Source: Phenylobacterium sp.
GTDB taxonomy: Bacteria; Pseudomonadota; Alphaproteobacteria; Caulobacterales; Caulobacteraceae
Reading direction: 5' to 3'
Assembly: GCF_013822795.1 (NCBI RefSeq)
Contig: NZ_PNLB01000014.1
Location: 1-64,000 of the forward strand
Length of the DNA: 64,000 bases
The notes under the pieces are model-generated. The model had not been told where the DNA came from and did no database searches. It was given only the letters and a program-made list of their open reading frames with translations. Numbering within the stretch: the stretch's first letter is position 1; each line of letters starts with the position of its first letter. This document shows, piece by piece, positions 52,348 through 63,191 of this stretch. Position numbers and translations under genes: made by a program.

Positions 52348-55152
52348 ATGCTTCGTCACGCCGCCGCGCTCGCGTTCACGCTCTGCCTGGGCCTCGCCCT
52401 TCCCGCCCATGCGGCCGACACCGTCCCACCCATCGCCTACAAGGAACGCACGCTTGCCAACGGCATGAAGGTGTTCTCCTCGATCGACCGCACCACGCCC
52501 AACGTGACCGTCCAGGTCTGGTACGGCGTCGGCTCGAAGGACGATCCCGAAGGCCGTTCCGGCTTCGCGCACCTGTTCGAGCACATGATGTTCAAGGCCA
52601 CGCGCGACATGCCGTCGGAAACCATCGACCGCATGACCGAGGACGTCGGCGGCTTCAACAACGCCTCCACCTACGACGACTTCACCAACTACTACGAGGT
52701 CGTGCCGGCCAATCACCTGCAGCGGCTCTTGTGGGTCGAAGCCCAGCGCCTCGGCTCGCTGGTCGTCGACGAGGCGACCTTCAAGTCTGAGCGCGACGTC
52801 GTGAAGGAGGAGCTGCGCCAGTCGGTGCTGAGCCAGCCCTACGGCCGCCTGTTCTATCTCTACCTGCCCCAGGCCAGCTACCAGACGCACCCCTACAAGC
52901 GCCCGGGCATCGGCTCGATCGAGGAGCTCGACGCCGCCACCATCGACGACGTGCGCGCCTTCCACGCCGCCTACTACCGCCCTGACAACGCCGCCCTGGT
53001 CGTGGTCGGCAACTTCGACCAGGCCGAGCTCGACGCCTGGGTCGACAAGTACTTCGGGGCCTTGAAGACCCCGGCCGCCCCGATCAAGCGCGTCACCGCC
53101 GTCGAGCCGCCGCGCACCGCCCCCGGCGTCTTCAAGGGCTACGGCCCCAACGTGCCGCTGCCGGCGATCCTGATGACCTGGCATGCGCCCGACGCCGCCA
53201 GCCCCGACGCCCCGGCGCTCAGCGTGCTCGACGCCATCCTCTCCAGCGGCAAGTCCTCGCGGCTCTACAACAGCCTGGTCTACGAGCAGCAAGTCGCCAC
53301 CGAGGTGTTCTCCGACGCCTCCCTGCCCCAGCAGCCGGGCCTGGTGATGCTGGGCGCCATCCTGGCCGGCGGGAAGTCGATCGACGAGGGCCAGAAGGCG
53401 CTGCTCGCGCAGGTCGCCAAGCTGCGCGACGCCCCGCCCACCGACGCCGAACTGACCGAGGCCAAGAACGAGCTGATCGCCGGCAAGCTGCGCGAGCGCG
53501 AGACCATCGACGGCCGCGCCTTCGCCCTCGGCTACGCCCTGCGCACCGCCGGCGACGCCGCCCTGGCCAACCGCGAGCTGGCCGAGCTCCAGGCTGTCAC
53601 CGCCGCCGACGTGCAACGCGTCGCGCAAAAGTACCTGACCGACGCCGGCCGCATGACCATCCTCTACCAGCCCGAAAGCGCCCGCCCGGCCGGCGAGACG
53701 GACGCCACGCCCAAGCCGCCGGTCGTCGCCTCGGCCAAGTACACCGGCCCGATCGTCACCCTGGCGCCCGAAGGCCAGCGCCAGGCTCCGCCGCCGCTCG
53801 CCGCTGCAGTCGAGCCGGTGCTGCCCAAGCCGGCCGAGAAGACCCTGGCCAACGGCCTGCGGGTCATCGTCGCCAAGTCCTCCGACCTGCCGCTGGTCTC
53901 CGCCGACCTGACCGTGCGCGCCGGCGCCTGGGCCGATCCGCAAGGCCTGGCCGGGGCCATGGGCATGACCGCCGGCATGCTGACCGAGGGCACCAAGACG
54001 AGGGGCGCTCAGGAGATCGCCAGCCAGACCGAAGCGCTCGGCGCCGTGCTCTCCTCCGGCGGCGGCCAGGAGTCCTCGTCCGTCACCCTCAACGTCATGC
54101 CCGAAAAGCTGCCCGCCGCCATGGCGATCATGGCCGACGTGGTGAAGAACCCGGCCTTCGCGGGCGAAGAGCTTGAGCGCCAGCGCACCCAGGCGCTCGA
54201 CGGCCTCTCGGTGGCATACCAGTCGCCCGGTCAGCTGGCCGGCTTCGCCGCCTCGCCGGTGATCTTCTCCGGCACCAGCTTCGGCCACGTCGCCTCGGGC
54301 ACCCCGGCCTCGCTGACCCGGCTCAAGACCGACGACCTCGCCCGGCTGCACGGCCAGTACTTCCGGCCCGACAACGCCATCCTGGTGCTGACCGGCGACA
54401 TCACCCCCGAGCAAGGCTTCAAGCTGGCGGAAAGCGCGTTCGGCGACTGGAAGGCCCCGGCCGGCCCGGCCCCGGTCCGCGCCGACGTGGCCCCCAAGGC
54501 CGCGCCGCGCGCCGTCGCCATCGACCTGCCCGGCACCGGCCAGGCGGCGGTCACCGTCGCCAAGGCGGCGATCTCGCGCGGCGACCCGGCCTACTACCCC
54601 GGCGTGGTCGCCAATTCGGTGCTCGGCGGCGGCTATTCGGCCCGCCTCAACCAGGAGATCCGCATCAAGCGCGGGCTCTCCTACGGCGCCAATTCGCGGC
54701 TCTCGGCCATGCGCACCACCGGCCTGTTCCGCGCCTCGGCCCAGACCAAGAACGAGTCCGCCCCGCAAGTCCTCGACCTGATGCTGGGCGAGCTCAAGCG
54801 CCTGGCCGACGCTCCGACCAGCGCCGACGAGCTCAAGGCCCGCAAGTCGGTGCTGATCGGCGGCTTCGGCCGCGAGCTGGCCACGACCGACGGCCTGGCC
54901 GGCATCCTCGGCAACCTCGCGCTCTACGACCTGCCGCTGAGCGAAGTCGCCGACTACACCGGCAAGGTCGAGGCGATCACCGCCGGCCAGGTCCAGGACT
55001 TCGCGGCCAAGAACCTCGCCCCAGGCAGCGTCAGCGTCATCGTCGCCGGCGACGCCAAGGCGTTCTCGGACGGCCTCAAGCAACGCCGCCCGAACCTGGA
55101 ACTGGTCCCGGCCAAGGACATCGACCTCGATGCGGTGAGTTTGAAGAAGTGA
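52348..55152 (+). CDS. Exported M16 family peptidase, two-domain
   Basis: 934 residues. Signal peptide MLRHAAALAFTLCLGLALPAHA. The first M16 domain has the inverted zinc motif HLFEH (H75, E78, H79) with the downstream Glu near ESERDVVKEELRQSV. The second M16 domain begins near residue 485 (EKTLANGLRVIVAKSSDLPLVSADLTVRAG) and lacks the HxxEH motif, as usual. Such pitrilysin-like enzymes degrade peptides in the periplasm. The start is the signal-peptide ATG. It converges with the Hsp70-like gene. Confidence 0.93.
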   Translation: MLRHAAALAFTLCLGLALPAHAADTVPPIAYKERTLANGMKVFSSIDRTTPNVTVQVWYGVGSKDDPEGRSGFAHLFEHMMFKATRDMPSETIDRMTEDVGGFNNASTYDDFTNYYEVVPANHLQRLLWVEAQRLGSLVVDEATFKSERDVVKEELRQSVLSQPYGRLFYLYLPQASYQTHPYKRPGIGSIEELDAATIDDVRAFHAAYYRPDNAALVVVGNFDQAELDAWVDKYFGALKTPAAPIKRVTAVEPPRTAPGVFKGYGPNVPLPAILMTWHAPDAASPDAPALSVLDAILSSGKSSRLYNSLVYEQQVATEVFSDASLPQQPGLVMLGAILAGGKSIDEGQKALLAQVAKLRDAPPTDAELTEAKNELIAGKLRERETIDGRAFALGYALRTAGDAALANRELAELQAVTAADVQRVAQKYLTDAGRMTILYQPESARPAGETDATPKPPVVASAKYTGPIVTLAPEGQRQAPPPLAAAVEPVLPKPAEKTLANGLRVIVAKSSDLPLVSADLTVRAGAWADPQGLAGAMGMTAGMLTEGTKTRGAQEIASQTEALGAVLSSGGGQESSSVTLNVMPEKLPAAMAIMADVVKNPAFAGEELERQRTQALDGLSVAYQSPGQLAGFAASPVIFSGTSFGHVASGTPASLTRLKTDDLARLHGQYFRPDNAILVLTGDITPEQGFKLAESAFGDWKAPAGPAPVRADVAPKAAPRAVAIDLPGTGQAAVTVAKAAISRGDPAYYPGVVANSVLGGGYSARLNQEIRIKRGLSYGANSRLSAMRTTGLFRASAQTKNESAPQVLDLMLGELKRLADAPTSADELKARKSVLIGGFGRELATTDGLAGILGNLALYDLPLSEVADYTGKVEAITAGQVQDFAAKNLAPGSVSVIVAGDAKAFSDGLKQRRPNLELVPAKDIDLDAVSLKK

Positions 55153-55179
55153 GCGGCCAAATCAGCCGCATAGTCTCGT

Positions 55180-55309
55180 CCCTCTCCCCCTTGGGGGAGA
55201 GGTTAGGTGAGGGGGATCCGGCCCATCGGCGGCGCATCGGTCAGTCCGAAGAGCGTCGCTTCGCGCCGCCGCCCCTCACCCTCCCCTCTCCCCGGCGGGG
55301 AGAGAGAAC
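55180..55309. repeat. Type B repeat, copy 6
   Basis: CCCTCTCCCCCTTGGGGGAG, AGGTTAGGTGAGGGGGATCC, an expanded centre with GGCCCATCGGCGGCGCATCG and TTCGCGCCGCCGCCCC, then CCTCACCCTCCCCTCTCCCC with CGGCGGGGAGAG. It fills the convergent gap between the M16 and Hsp70-like genes. Confidence 0.85.
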
Positions 55310-55318
55310 TACGGCGCA

Positions 55319-56617
55319 CTACGCCCCGCGCGCCCACTTGGTCAGGTCGCGCTCACGGCCCATCAGCGCCAATCCCGAGGCGATCGACTCCAGTTCCGAA
55401 CCGCTCTCGATCTTCGAAGCGTCGAACCGTCGGTAGAAGATGTCGCGCACCGCCGGCACCAGCGACGAGCCGCCGGTCAGGAACACCCGGTCGACGCCGC
55501 CCGCGTTGAGCCCAGCATCGCTCATCGCCCGGTCGACCGCGTCCTCGATCAGGTGCAGTTCCGGGGCGATCCAATCCTCGAATTCGCCGCGCTCGACCTG
55601 GCGGCTGATGTCGATGCTGCCGGCCGCGAACTGGAACTGCGCCGTCTCCTGCGACGACAGCGCCTCCTTCAGCGCCGACACCGAACGATAGAGCCGGTAG
55701 CCGTAGTTCTCGTCCAGCACCTCGACCAGGCGCTCGATCTTCTCGGGCTCGACGGCCTCGCGGACCAGCTTGCGGATCTCGCGCATGTCGCGGCTGGCCC
55801 GCATCAGGGCCAGCTGGTCCCAGCGCGCGAAGGTCGAATAGTAGCGGTTCGGCACCGGCAGGATCTTGCCGAACGACTTGTAGCTCGAGCCCTTGCCCAG
55901 CTCAGGCGAGACCAGGTTGTCGATGATCCGGTAGTCGAAGGCGTCGCCCGCCACGCCGACCCCGGCGCGGCCCAGCGGCGTCGAGCGGATCTCGCCGTTC
56001 TCGCGGGTGAAGCGGATGATCGAGAAGTCGCTGGTGCCCCCGCCGAAGTCGCCGACCAGCACGGTGGCGTCCTCCTGCAGTTCGCGGGCGAAGAAGAACG
56101 CCGCCCCGACCGGCTCGTAGGAATAGAGGATCTCTTCGAACCCCAGCCGCCGGAAGGCGGTTTCGTAGCGGGTCAGCGCCAGCTCCTCGTTCGGCGACCC
56201 GCCGGCGAAGGTGACCGGCCGCCCGACGATCACCCGCTTTGGCAGCTGCGCCAGATCCTCGCCGGCATGCTCGCGCAGCCTCAGCAGGAAGGCCGAGAGC
56301 AGGTCCTCGAACACATAGCGGCGGCCGATGATCTGCGTCTCGGTGAAGCTCTCCGAGGCTGCGAAGCTCTTGAACGACTGGATGAACCGCGTCTCCAGCG
56401 GGTCCTCCACATAGGCCTCGATAGCCCACGGTCCGGCCTCGACCTCGCGCTCGTTGGGCCGCTCCGGCGGGGCGTAGAACGACAGCGCCGAGCGGAAGGC
56501 GAACACTTCCTTCTCGGGGGCCGGGAACTTCACCAGGTGCGCCGGCCCGTCGGCTCCTGCGAGCGCGACGACCGTATTGGTCGTGCCGAAATCGATGCCG
56601 ATGCTGAGACCGGTCAT
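55319..56617 (-). CDS. Hsp70-like ATPase, YegD type
   Basis: 432 residues, only the actin-like nucleotide-binding domain without the peptide-binding domain of DnaK. Motifs: GIDFGTTNTVVALAG at 6-20, VGDFGGGTSDFSIIRFT, AFDYRIIDNLV, and VFLTGGSSLVPAVRDIF. YegD-like proteins are considered atypical chaperones; partners are unknown. Start at 56617 (MTGLSIGIDFG) matches the family. A type A repeat lies upstream between it and maeB. Confidence 0.9.
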   Translation of the reverse strand: MTGLSIGIDFGTTNTVVALAGADGPAHLVKFPAPEKEVFAFRSALSFYAPPERPNEREVEAGPWAIEAYVEDPLETRFIQSFKSFAASESFTETQIIGRRYVFEDLLSAFLLRLREHAGEDLAQLPKRVIVGRPVTFAGGSPNEELALTRYETAFRRLGFEEILYSYEPVGAAFFFARELQEDATVLVGDFGGGTSDFSIIRFTRENGEIRSTPLGRAGVGVAGDAFDYRIIDNLVSPELGKGSSYKSFGKILPVPNRYYSTFARWDQLALMRASRDMREIRKLVREAVEPEKIERLVEVLDENYGYRLYRSVSALKEALSSQETAQFQFAAGSIDISRQVERGEFEDWIAPELHLIEDAVDRAMSDAGLNAGGVDRVFLTGGSSLVPAVRDIFYRRFDASKIESGSELESIASGLALMGRERDLTKWARGA

Positions 56618-56664
56618 GGGTCGCGCTCCTTTGAACGAAGGCATCGCCACGGTGAAAAACTCAG

Positions 56665-56783
56665 ATCCTCCCCTCTTGGGGGAGGTGGATCGATGCGAAG
56701 CATCGAGACGGAGGGGGACTGCTCTCCAAGAGCACCCCCCTCAGTCAGCCTGACGTCTGACAGCTCCCCCAACGGGGGAGCAT
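56665..56783. repeat. Type A repeat, copy 7
   Basis: CCTCCCCTCTTGGGGGAGG, TCGATGCGAAGCATCGAGAC stem, GGAGGGGGACTGCTCTCCAA with GAGCACCCCCCTCAG, a diverged third stem GTCAGCCTGACGTCTGAC, and GCTCCCCCAACGGGGGAGC. It lies 5' of the Hsp70-like gene and 3' of maeB (tandem minus-strand genes). The following 56784-56897 holds no gene I can see. Confidence 0.88.
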
Positions 56784-56897
56784 CTCCGGTCTGAGATCTG
56801 CGGCGAGGCCTCTGCAAATTCCGGGGGATGGGACGGACGCGCCGCCCGCCCCCCCAGGAGCGGACGACTCGTTAGTTCAACGTGTTGAGCGCGAGGC

Positions 56898-59186
<2,289 letters not shown>

Positions 59187-59285
59187 AGGCGCGGCGTTTC
59201 CTCTTGGCCCCTAAAGGCCCGCTTGGTCTGAAAGGGCGCCAACCTATAGAGCCGCAGCGCGCCCTGACAACCGCCGAACGCGGTC

Positions 59286-60575
59286 CTAGCTTGCTCCCGT
59301 TACGGCGCCGTTGCGTTGTTGCCGCGTCTGCGAGCCGTCCGGCGACAGAAAGACGAGCGCGCTCTCCTCGAACTGGATGCGCCGCGAAGGCGCTCCCTCG
59401 ACATAGAACAGACCCTTGTCGTTCAGCGGCGCCAGCACGCTGGGCGGGCGCCGGCCGACCTTCAATTGCAGCCGCCCGTCCACCAGCTTGGCCTGATAGG
59501 GGCCATAGCCGCCCTCGTAGCGGGCCAGCGCCTGCGCCCCGACCTGCGGCGGCGGCGACAACGCCTCCAGGATCCAGCGGTTCTCCGTCAGGTTCGGCTC
59601 ACCCAGCGGCGCCCCGGCCAGCCGCGTCAGCGCCAGCTGCTGGGCGCGGGCCAGGGCCTGGGTCACGGGGACGGCCACGTCCGGCGTCACGCCCGTCCCT
59701 TCCCAGTTCTTGCCGGTGATCGGATTGATCGGCGTGCCCGACGAGATGAACACCGAAAGCCCGTCGCCCAGCGCCGCGCCGCCGCCCGGATTGGCCCCGC
59801 CGGCCGAAGGCTCGCCGACCACGGTCGCCCGCTTCGCCGCCTGCAGCGTGTAGGCGAAGCTCTCGGCCGCCGACGCCGTGCGCCCGCTGGTCAGCACATA
59901 GAGCGGCACATCGAGCCGCCGCTGGCCGTTGATCGGGACGATCGGCGCCTCGTCGCTGTCGGGTTGGCCGCGGGTCTTGAAGGTGTTGTAGATCTTGGCC
60001 CCGTCCGGGACGAAGTGGCCGATCAGGTAGCCGACCATGGCCGGCGAGCCGCCGCCGTTGTCGCGCAGGTCGAAGATCACCGCGTCGGTCCCAGCCACCA
60101 GCGCCAGGGCCGCATCCGCCGCTTGCCGCGCCGCCTGGTCACCGTCGGCTGCGAAGTCGGCGAAGCCGCGCATGTCGATGTAGCCGATGTTGCCCGGCAG
60201 CACCCTGACCGCCACGAAGCCATAGCCGCCGCGCTGCGACAGGAACGGCGGCGGACCGCTGCGCGCCGGCGCGGCGGAAGCGCTGGCGGGGGCCGGCGGC
60301 GTCCAGTTGACCGCGAAGTGACCGTCCTGCGGCCGCAGCCGCTCAGTCAGGGCGGCGGCGAAGTCGCGCGGGTCGGTCAGCTTGTCGTACGTCCCCTTCT
60401 TGGCCTCGGCGCGCAGCTCGGCCGCGATCTTCGTAGCTCGGGCCGGGTCGTAGAATTGCGCGTCGATCGCCGCAGCCAGCGCCTCGACCTTGGCCCGCGG
60501 CGTGATCGGGGTCTGGGCCGACACGGCGCTGGCCATCAGGGCGGCGCTCAGACTCAGGGCGGTCAGCAGCTTCAT
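59286..60575 (-). CDS. Exported S41 family peptidase
   Basis: 429 residues. Signal peptide MKLLTALSLSAALMASAVSAQ. A helical N-terminal part resembles IRBP-like tail-specific proteases (ALTERLRPQDGHFAV). The S41 core has GYIDMRGFADF, VIFDLRDNGGGSPAMVGYL and YVLTSGRTASAAESFAYTLQ, which contains the catalytic Ser. It lacks a visible PDZ domain. Start chosen at the signal peptide with GGAG upstream. Substrate unknown. Confidence 0.9.
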   Translation of the reverse strand: MKLLTALSLSAALMASAVSAQTPITPRAKVEALAAAIDAQFYDPARATKIAAELRAEAKKGTYDKLTDPRDFAAALTERLRPQDGHFAVNWTPPAPASASAAPARSGPPPFLSQRGGYGFVAVRVLPGNIGYIDMRGFADFAADGDQAARQAADAALALVAGTDAVIFDLRDNGGGSPAMVGYLIGHFVPDGAKIYNTFKTRGQPDSDEAPIVPINGQRRLDVPLYVLTSGRTASAAESFAYTLQAAKRATVVGEPSAGGANPGGGAALGDGLSVFISSGTPINPITGKNWEGTGVTPDVAVPVTQALARAQQLALTRLAGAPLGEPNLTENRWILEALSPPPQVGAQALARYEGGYGPYQAKLVDGRLQLKVGRRPPSVLAPLNDKGLFYVEGAPSRRIQFEESALVFLSPDGSQTRQQRNGAVTGAS

Positions 60576-60620
60576 GGCTGGAATCTCCGGTTCGACGAAC
60601 CTCGTCCAGCCCAAGCTAGG

Positions 60621-60827
60621 CTATTTTGCGGCGGCGACTTGCGCCAGGTCGCGGCGGCGGATGCGGGCCAGGGCCGACAAGGCCGCCGCCGCGAAGGCGC
60701 CCGAGCGCTCGGCCGTCTGTTCGCTCTCGGCCGGGCCGCTGGCGGCCACCACGCCGTCGGCGCGCAGGCTCCAGCTCCAGCGCTCGCCGCCCTGTTCGAT
60801 CACCACCTCATAGCCTTGCTCGACCAT
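60621..60827 (-). CDS. 68-residue hypothetical protein
   Basis: MVEQGYEVVIEQGGERWSWSL at the N-terminus, then RADGVVAASGPAESEQTAER and a helical RSGAFAAAALSALARIRRR. A GGAGG ribosome-binding site lies 6 bases upstream of ATG 60827. Beta strands followed by one amphipathic helix; no family recognised. It is 45 bases upstream of the S41 gene on the same strand and may be transcribed with it. Confidence 0.65.
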   Translation of the reverse strand: MVEQGYEVVIEQGGERWSWSLRADGVVAASGPAESEQTAERSGAFAAAALSALARIRRRDLAQVAAAK

Positions 60828-60915
60828 CTCGATCCTCCTCCGTGATGCGCGCCGAGCATCGCGGGGCGACATGCAGCCGGGCCTGCGCAAGCCAAGGAGA
60901 TTTTGTGCAGACGCG

Positions 60916-62481
60916 TTAGGCCGCCGCCGGCAAGGTGATCACGAACCGCGCGCCCGCCTCGCTGGCGACCAGCTCGATCGTTCCGCCGTTGGCCGCCAGC
61001 AGCGAGCGGGCGATCGACAGGCCAAGCCCAGTTCCGCCCTCCGCCCGGCGGGTGGTGAAGAACGGCTCGAACAGTCGCGCGGCGTCGGCGGCGCTGACGC
61101 CTGGGCCGTCGTCGGCCGCCTCGATCAGCACCCCTGCCGCCCGGGTCCGCAGGGCGAGGCTTACCTGCTTCGCCCCGGCCTGGCGGCTGTTCTGCAACAG
61201 CACCCCGACCACCGCCTCAAGGGTGGCGGCGGGCACGGCGACCGGCGGCAGGCCGGGCTGAATTTGCGTCGCCACCCGAAAGCCGCCGGCGTGCATGGCG
61301 TCCGCCGCCCGCTGAACCGCCCCGGCCACATCGGTCGACAGCCCGGCCTCCGGCCGCGCCATGTCGGCCCGCGCCAGGTCCAGCAGCCGGGTGACCAGCT
61401 GCGACAACCGCGCGGAATCGGCGGCGATGTTGCCGAGAAACCGCGACCGCTCCTGCGGGCTCATCTCCTCGCCATGGTCCTGCAGCAGCTCGACGGCGCC
61501 GCTGATCCCGGCCAGCGGGGTCTTGAACTCATGGCTGACCGAGGCGGCGAAGTCGCGCAGATAGGCGCTGCGCCGCTCGATCGCCGCCGACATCGCCCGG
61601 AAGTCCTCGTACAGCGACTGGATCTCGACCGCCGCCGTGGTCGGGGTCTCCAGGGTCTGCACGCCGCCGGCCGCCACCTGCCGCGAGGCCGCGCTCAGCT
61701 CCTCGATCGGCCGGGTCACCCCGCGCGAGACCAAGCCCGCGAGCACCACCAGCAGGGCGGCGATCCCGACCACGCCGATGGCGATCTTGCCGCGGTCCTC
61801 GTAGATGCCGCGGAACAGCGCCCGCGGCGAGCGCGACAGCAGCACCACCCCGACCACCCGGCCGCCGACCTCGATCGGCCGCGCGTGATGCAGCCGCAGG
61901 CCCGACGCCCGGCTCAGCCATTCCAGCGAATAGCGCGGGCGATAGTCGCCGACCCGCCGCAGCACCGTGCGCGGATCGCCCGCCAGCGCCGAACGCACTT
62001 CGGCCAGGTCGGCGAGGGACCCGCCGCCCTGTGCGATCACCCCGCGCGCGTCGAGCAGCACCACCGAGGCCAGGGTCGTGCGGACCGTCTGGTCGATCAT
62101 CGGCTCCAGCCGCGCCGCGGTCTGCACCGCCGCCGCGTCGGGCGGGCCGCTCGGCGCCGGGGCCGGCCGCTCGGGCAGCAGCGGCGAGGCTTGCAGGTCG
62201 ATGGTGCTGGGTTCGGGCGCGTATCGGCCCTCTTCCCGCGTATCTACGACGACCGGCGGCGGCGCGCCGGGCCAGGCGACCGCCGCCGCCGCCGCGATCG
62301 CCGCGCCCTGGGCCACCAGCTCGGCCTCGGTCTGGCGCACCAGGGTGTTCTCGTAGACCCGCAGGAAGATCGCGCTCAGCCCCGGCATCGCCGCCGCGAA
62401 GAACAGCACCGCGAACAGGATCACCCGCAGCCGCAGCCGCGGCCAGCGGCGCTTCAGGAAGGCCTTGGCGGCGCCGATCAC
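60916..62481 (-). CDS. Membrane sensor histidine kinase
   Basis: 521 residues from GTG at 62481, which overlaps the response regulator stop (GTGA). One transmembrane segment near 17-38, a periplasmic sensor of about 220 residues (YENTLVRQTEAELVAQG..), a second transmembrane segment near 255-275 then HAMP (LVSRGVTRPIEELSAASRQVA). Phospho-acceptor H317 in ASVSHEFKTPLAGI; ATPase motifs LQNSRQAGA, DDGPGVS and GTGLGLSIARSLL. It pairs with the upstream response regulator. Signal unknown. Confidence 0.92.
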   Translation of the reverse strand: MIGAAKAFLKRRWPRLRLRVILFAVLFFAAAMPGLSAIFLRVYENTLVRQTEAELVAQGAAIAAAAAVAWPGAPPPVVVDTREEGRYAPEPSTIDLQASPLLPERPAPAPSGPPDAAAVQTAARLEPMIDQTVRTTLASVVLLDARGVIAQGGGSLADLAEVRSALAGDPRTVLRRVGDYRPRYSLEWLSRASGLRLHHARPIEVGGRVVGVVLLSRSPRALFRGIYEDRGKIAIGVVGIAALLVVLAGLVSRGVTRPIEELSAASRQVAAGGVQTLETPTTAAVEIQSLYEDFRAMSAAIERRSAYLRDFAASVSHEFKTPLAGISGAVELLQDHGEEMSPQERSRFLGNIAADSARLSQLVTRLLDLARADMARPEAGLSTDVAGAVQRAADAMHAGGFRVATQIQPGLPPVAVPAATLEAVVGVLLQNSRQAGAKQVSLALRTRAAGVLIEAADDGPGVSAADAARLFEPFFTTRRAEGGTGLGLSIARSLLAANGGTIELVASEAGARFVITLPAAA

Positions 62482-63191
62482 GCGTCCTGGCCCAGGCAGG
62501 CGCCCAGCCGGTAGCCGACCCCCGATCGCGTCTCGATCACGTCGTGCGCGCCCAGCGCCGCGAACTTGCCGCGCAGATTGCGCACATGGCTGTCGACCGT
62601 GCGGTCGGTGATCGCAAAGCCAGGCCCGCGCAGCCGGTCGATGATGGCGTCGCGCGTGAACACCTTGGCCGGCGCCGCGGCCAGGGTCCGCAGGATGCCG
62701 AATTCCGTGACCGTCAGCGCCAGCGGCTGTCCGTCCCAATGCGCCAGCCAGGCGTCGGGATCGAGGCTCAGCCGCCCGCGCGCGACCTGGTCCGCGCCGC
62801 CCGCCGCAACGGCCGCCGCCGGGCGCGACCGGCGCAGGATCGCGGTCACCCGCGCCACCACCTCGCGCGGGCTGAACGGCTTGACCACGTAGTCGTCGGC
62901 TCCGAGTTCGATGCCCAGTACCCGGTCGATCTCCTCGTCGCGCGACGACAGGATCAGGATCGGCAGCTCGCCCTTGGCCCGCAGCTGGCGGCAGACGTCC
63001 AGCCCGTTCAGTCGCGGCATGTTGAGGTCCAGCACCAGCAGGTCGGGCGCGGCGGATTGCGCCCGCTCCAACGCCGCCTCGCCGTCCTCGGCCTCGACCA
63101 CCTCGTAGCCGGCCTTCTCCAGCGCGAAGGCCAGCAGCTGGCGGATGTGCGGGTCGTCGTCGGCGATCAGGATCTTGGCCATGAGCGTCAT
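62478..63191 (-). CDS. OmpR/PhoB-type response regulator
   Basis: 237 residues. Receiver domain (about 5-120) with acidic pair DDD, phospho-acceptor D55 in LLVLDLNMPRLNG and Lys in VVKPFSP. C-terminal winged helix (about 140-235): GQPLALTVTEFGILRTLAAAPAKVFTRDAIID and TVDSHVRNLRGK. Start at 63191 gives an ATGA overlap with the DUF4173 stop, so the whole unit is coupled. The DNA target is unknown. Confidence 0.93.
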   Translation of the reverse strand: MTLMAKILIADDDPHIRQLLAFALEKAGYEVVEAEDGEAALERAQSAAPDLLVLDLNMPRLNGLDVCRQLRAKGELPILILSSRDEEIDRVLGIELGADDYVVKPFSPREVVARVTAILRRSRPAAAVAAGGADQVARGRLSLDPDAWLAHWDGQPLALTVTEFGILRTLAAAPAKVFTRDAIIDRLRGPGFAITDRTVDSHVRNLRGKFAALGAHDVIETRSGVGYRLGACLGQDA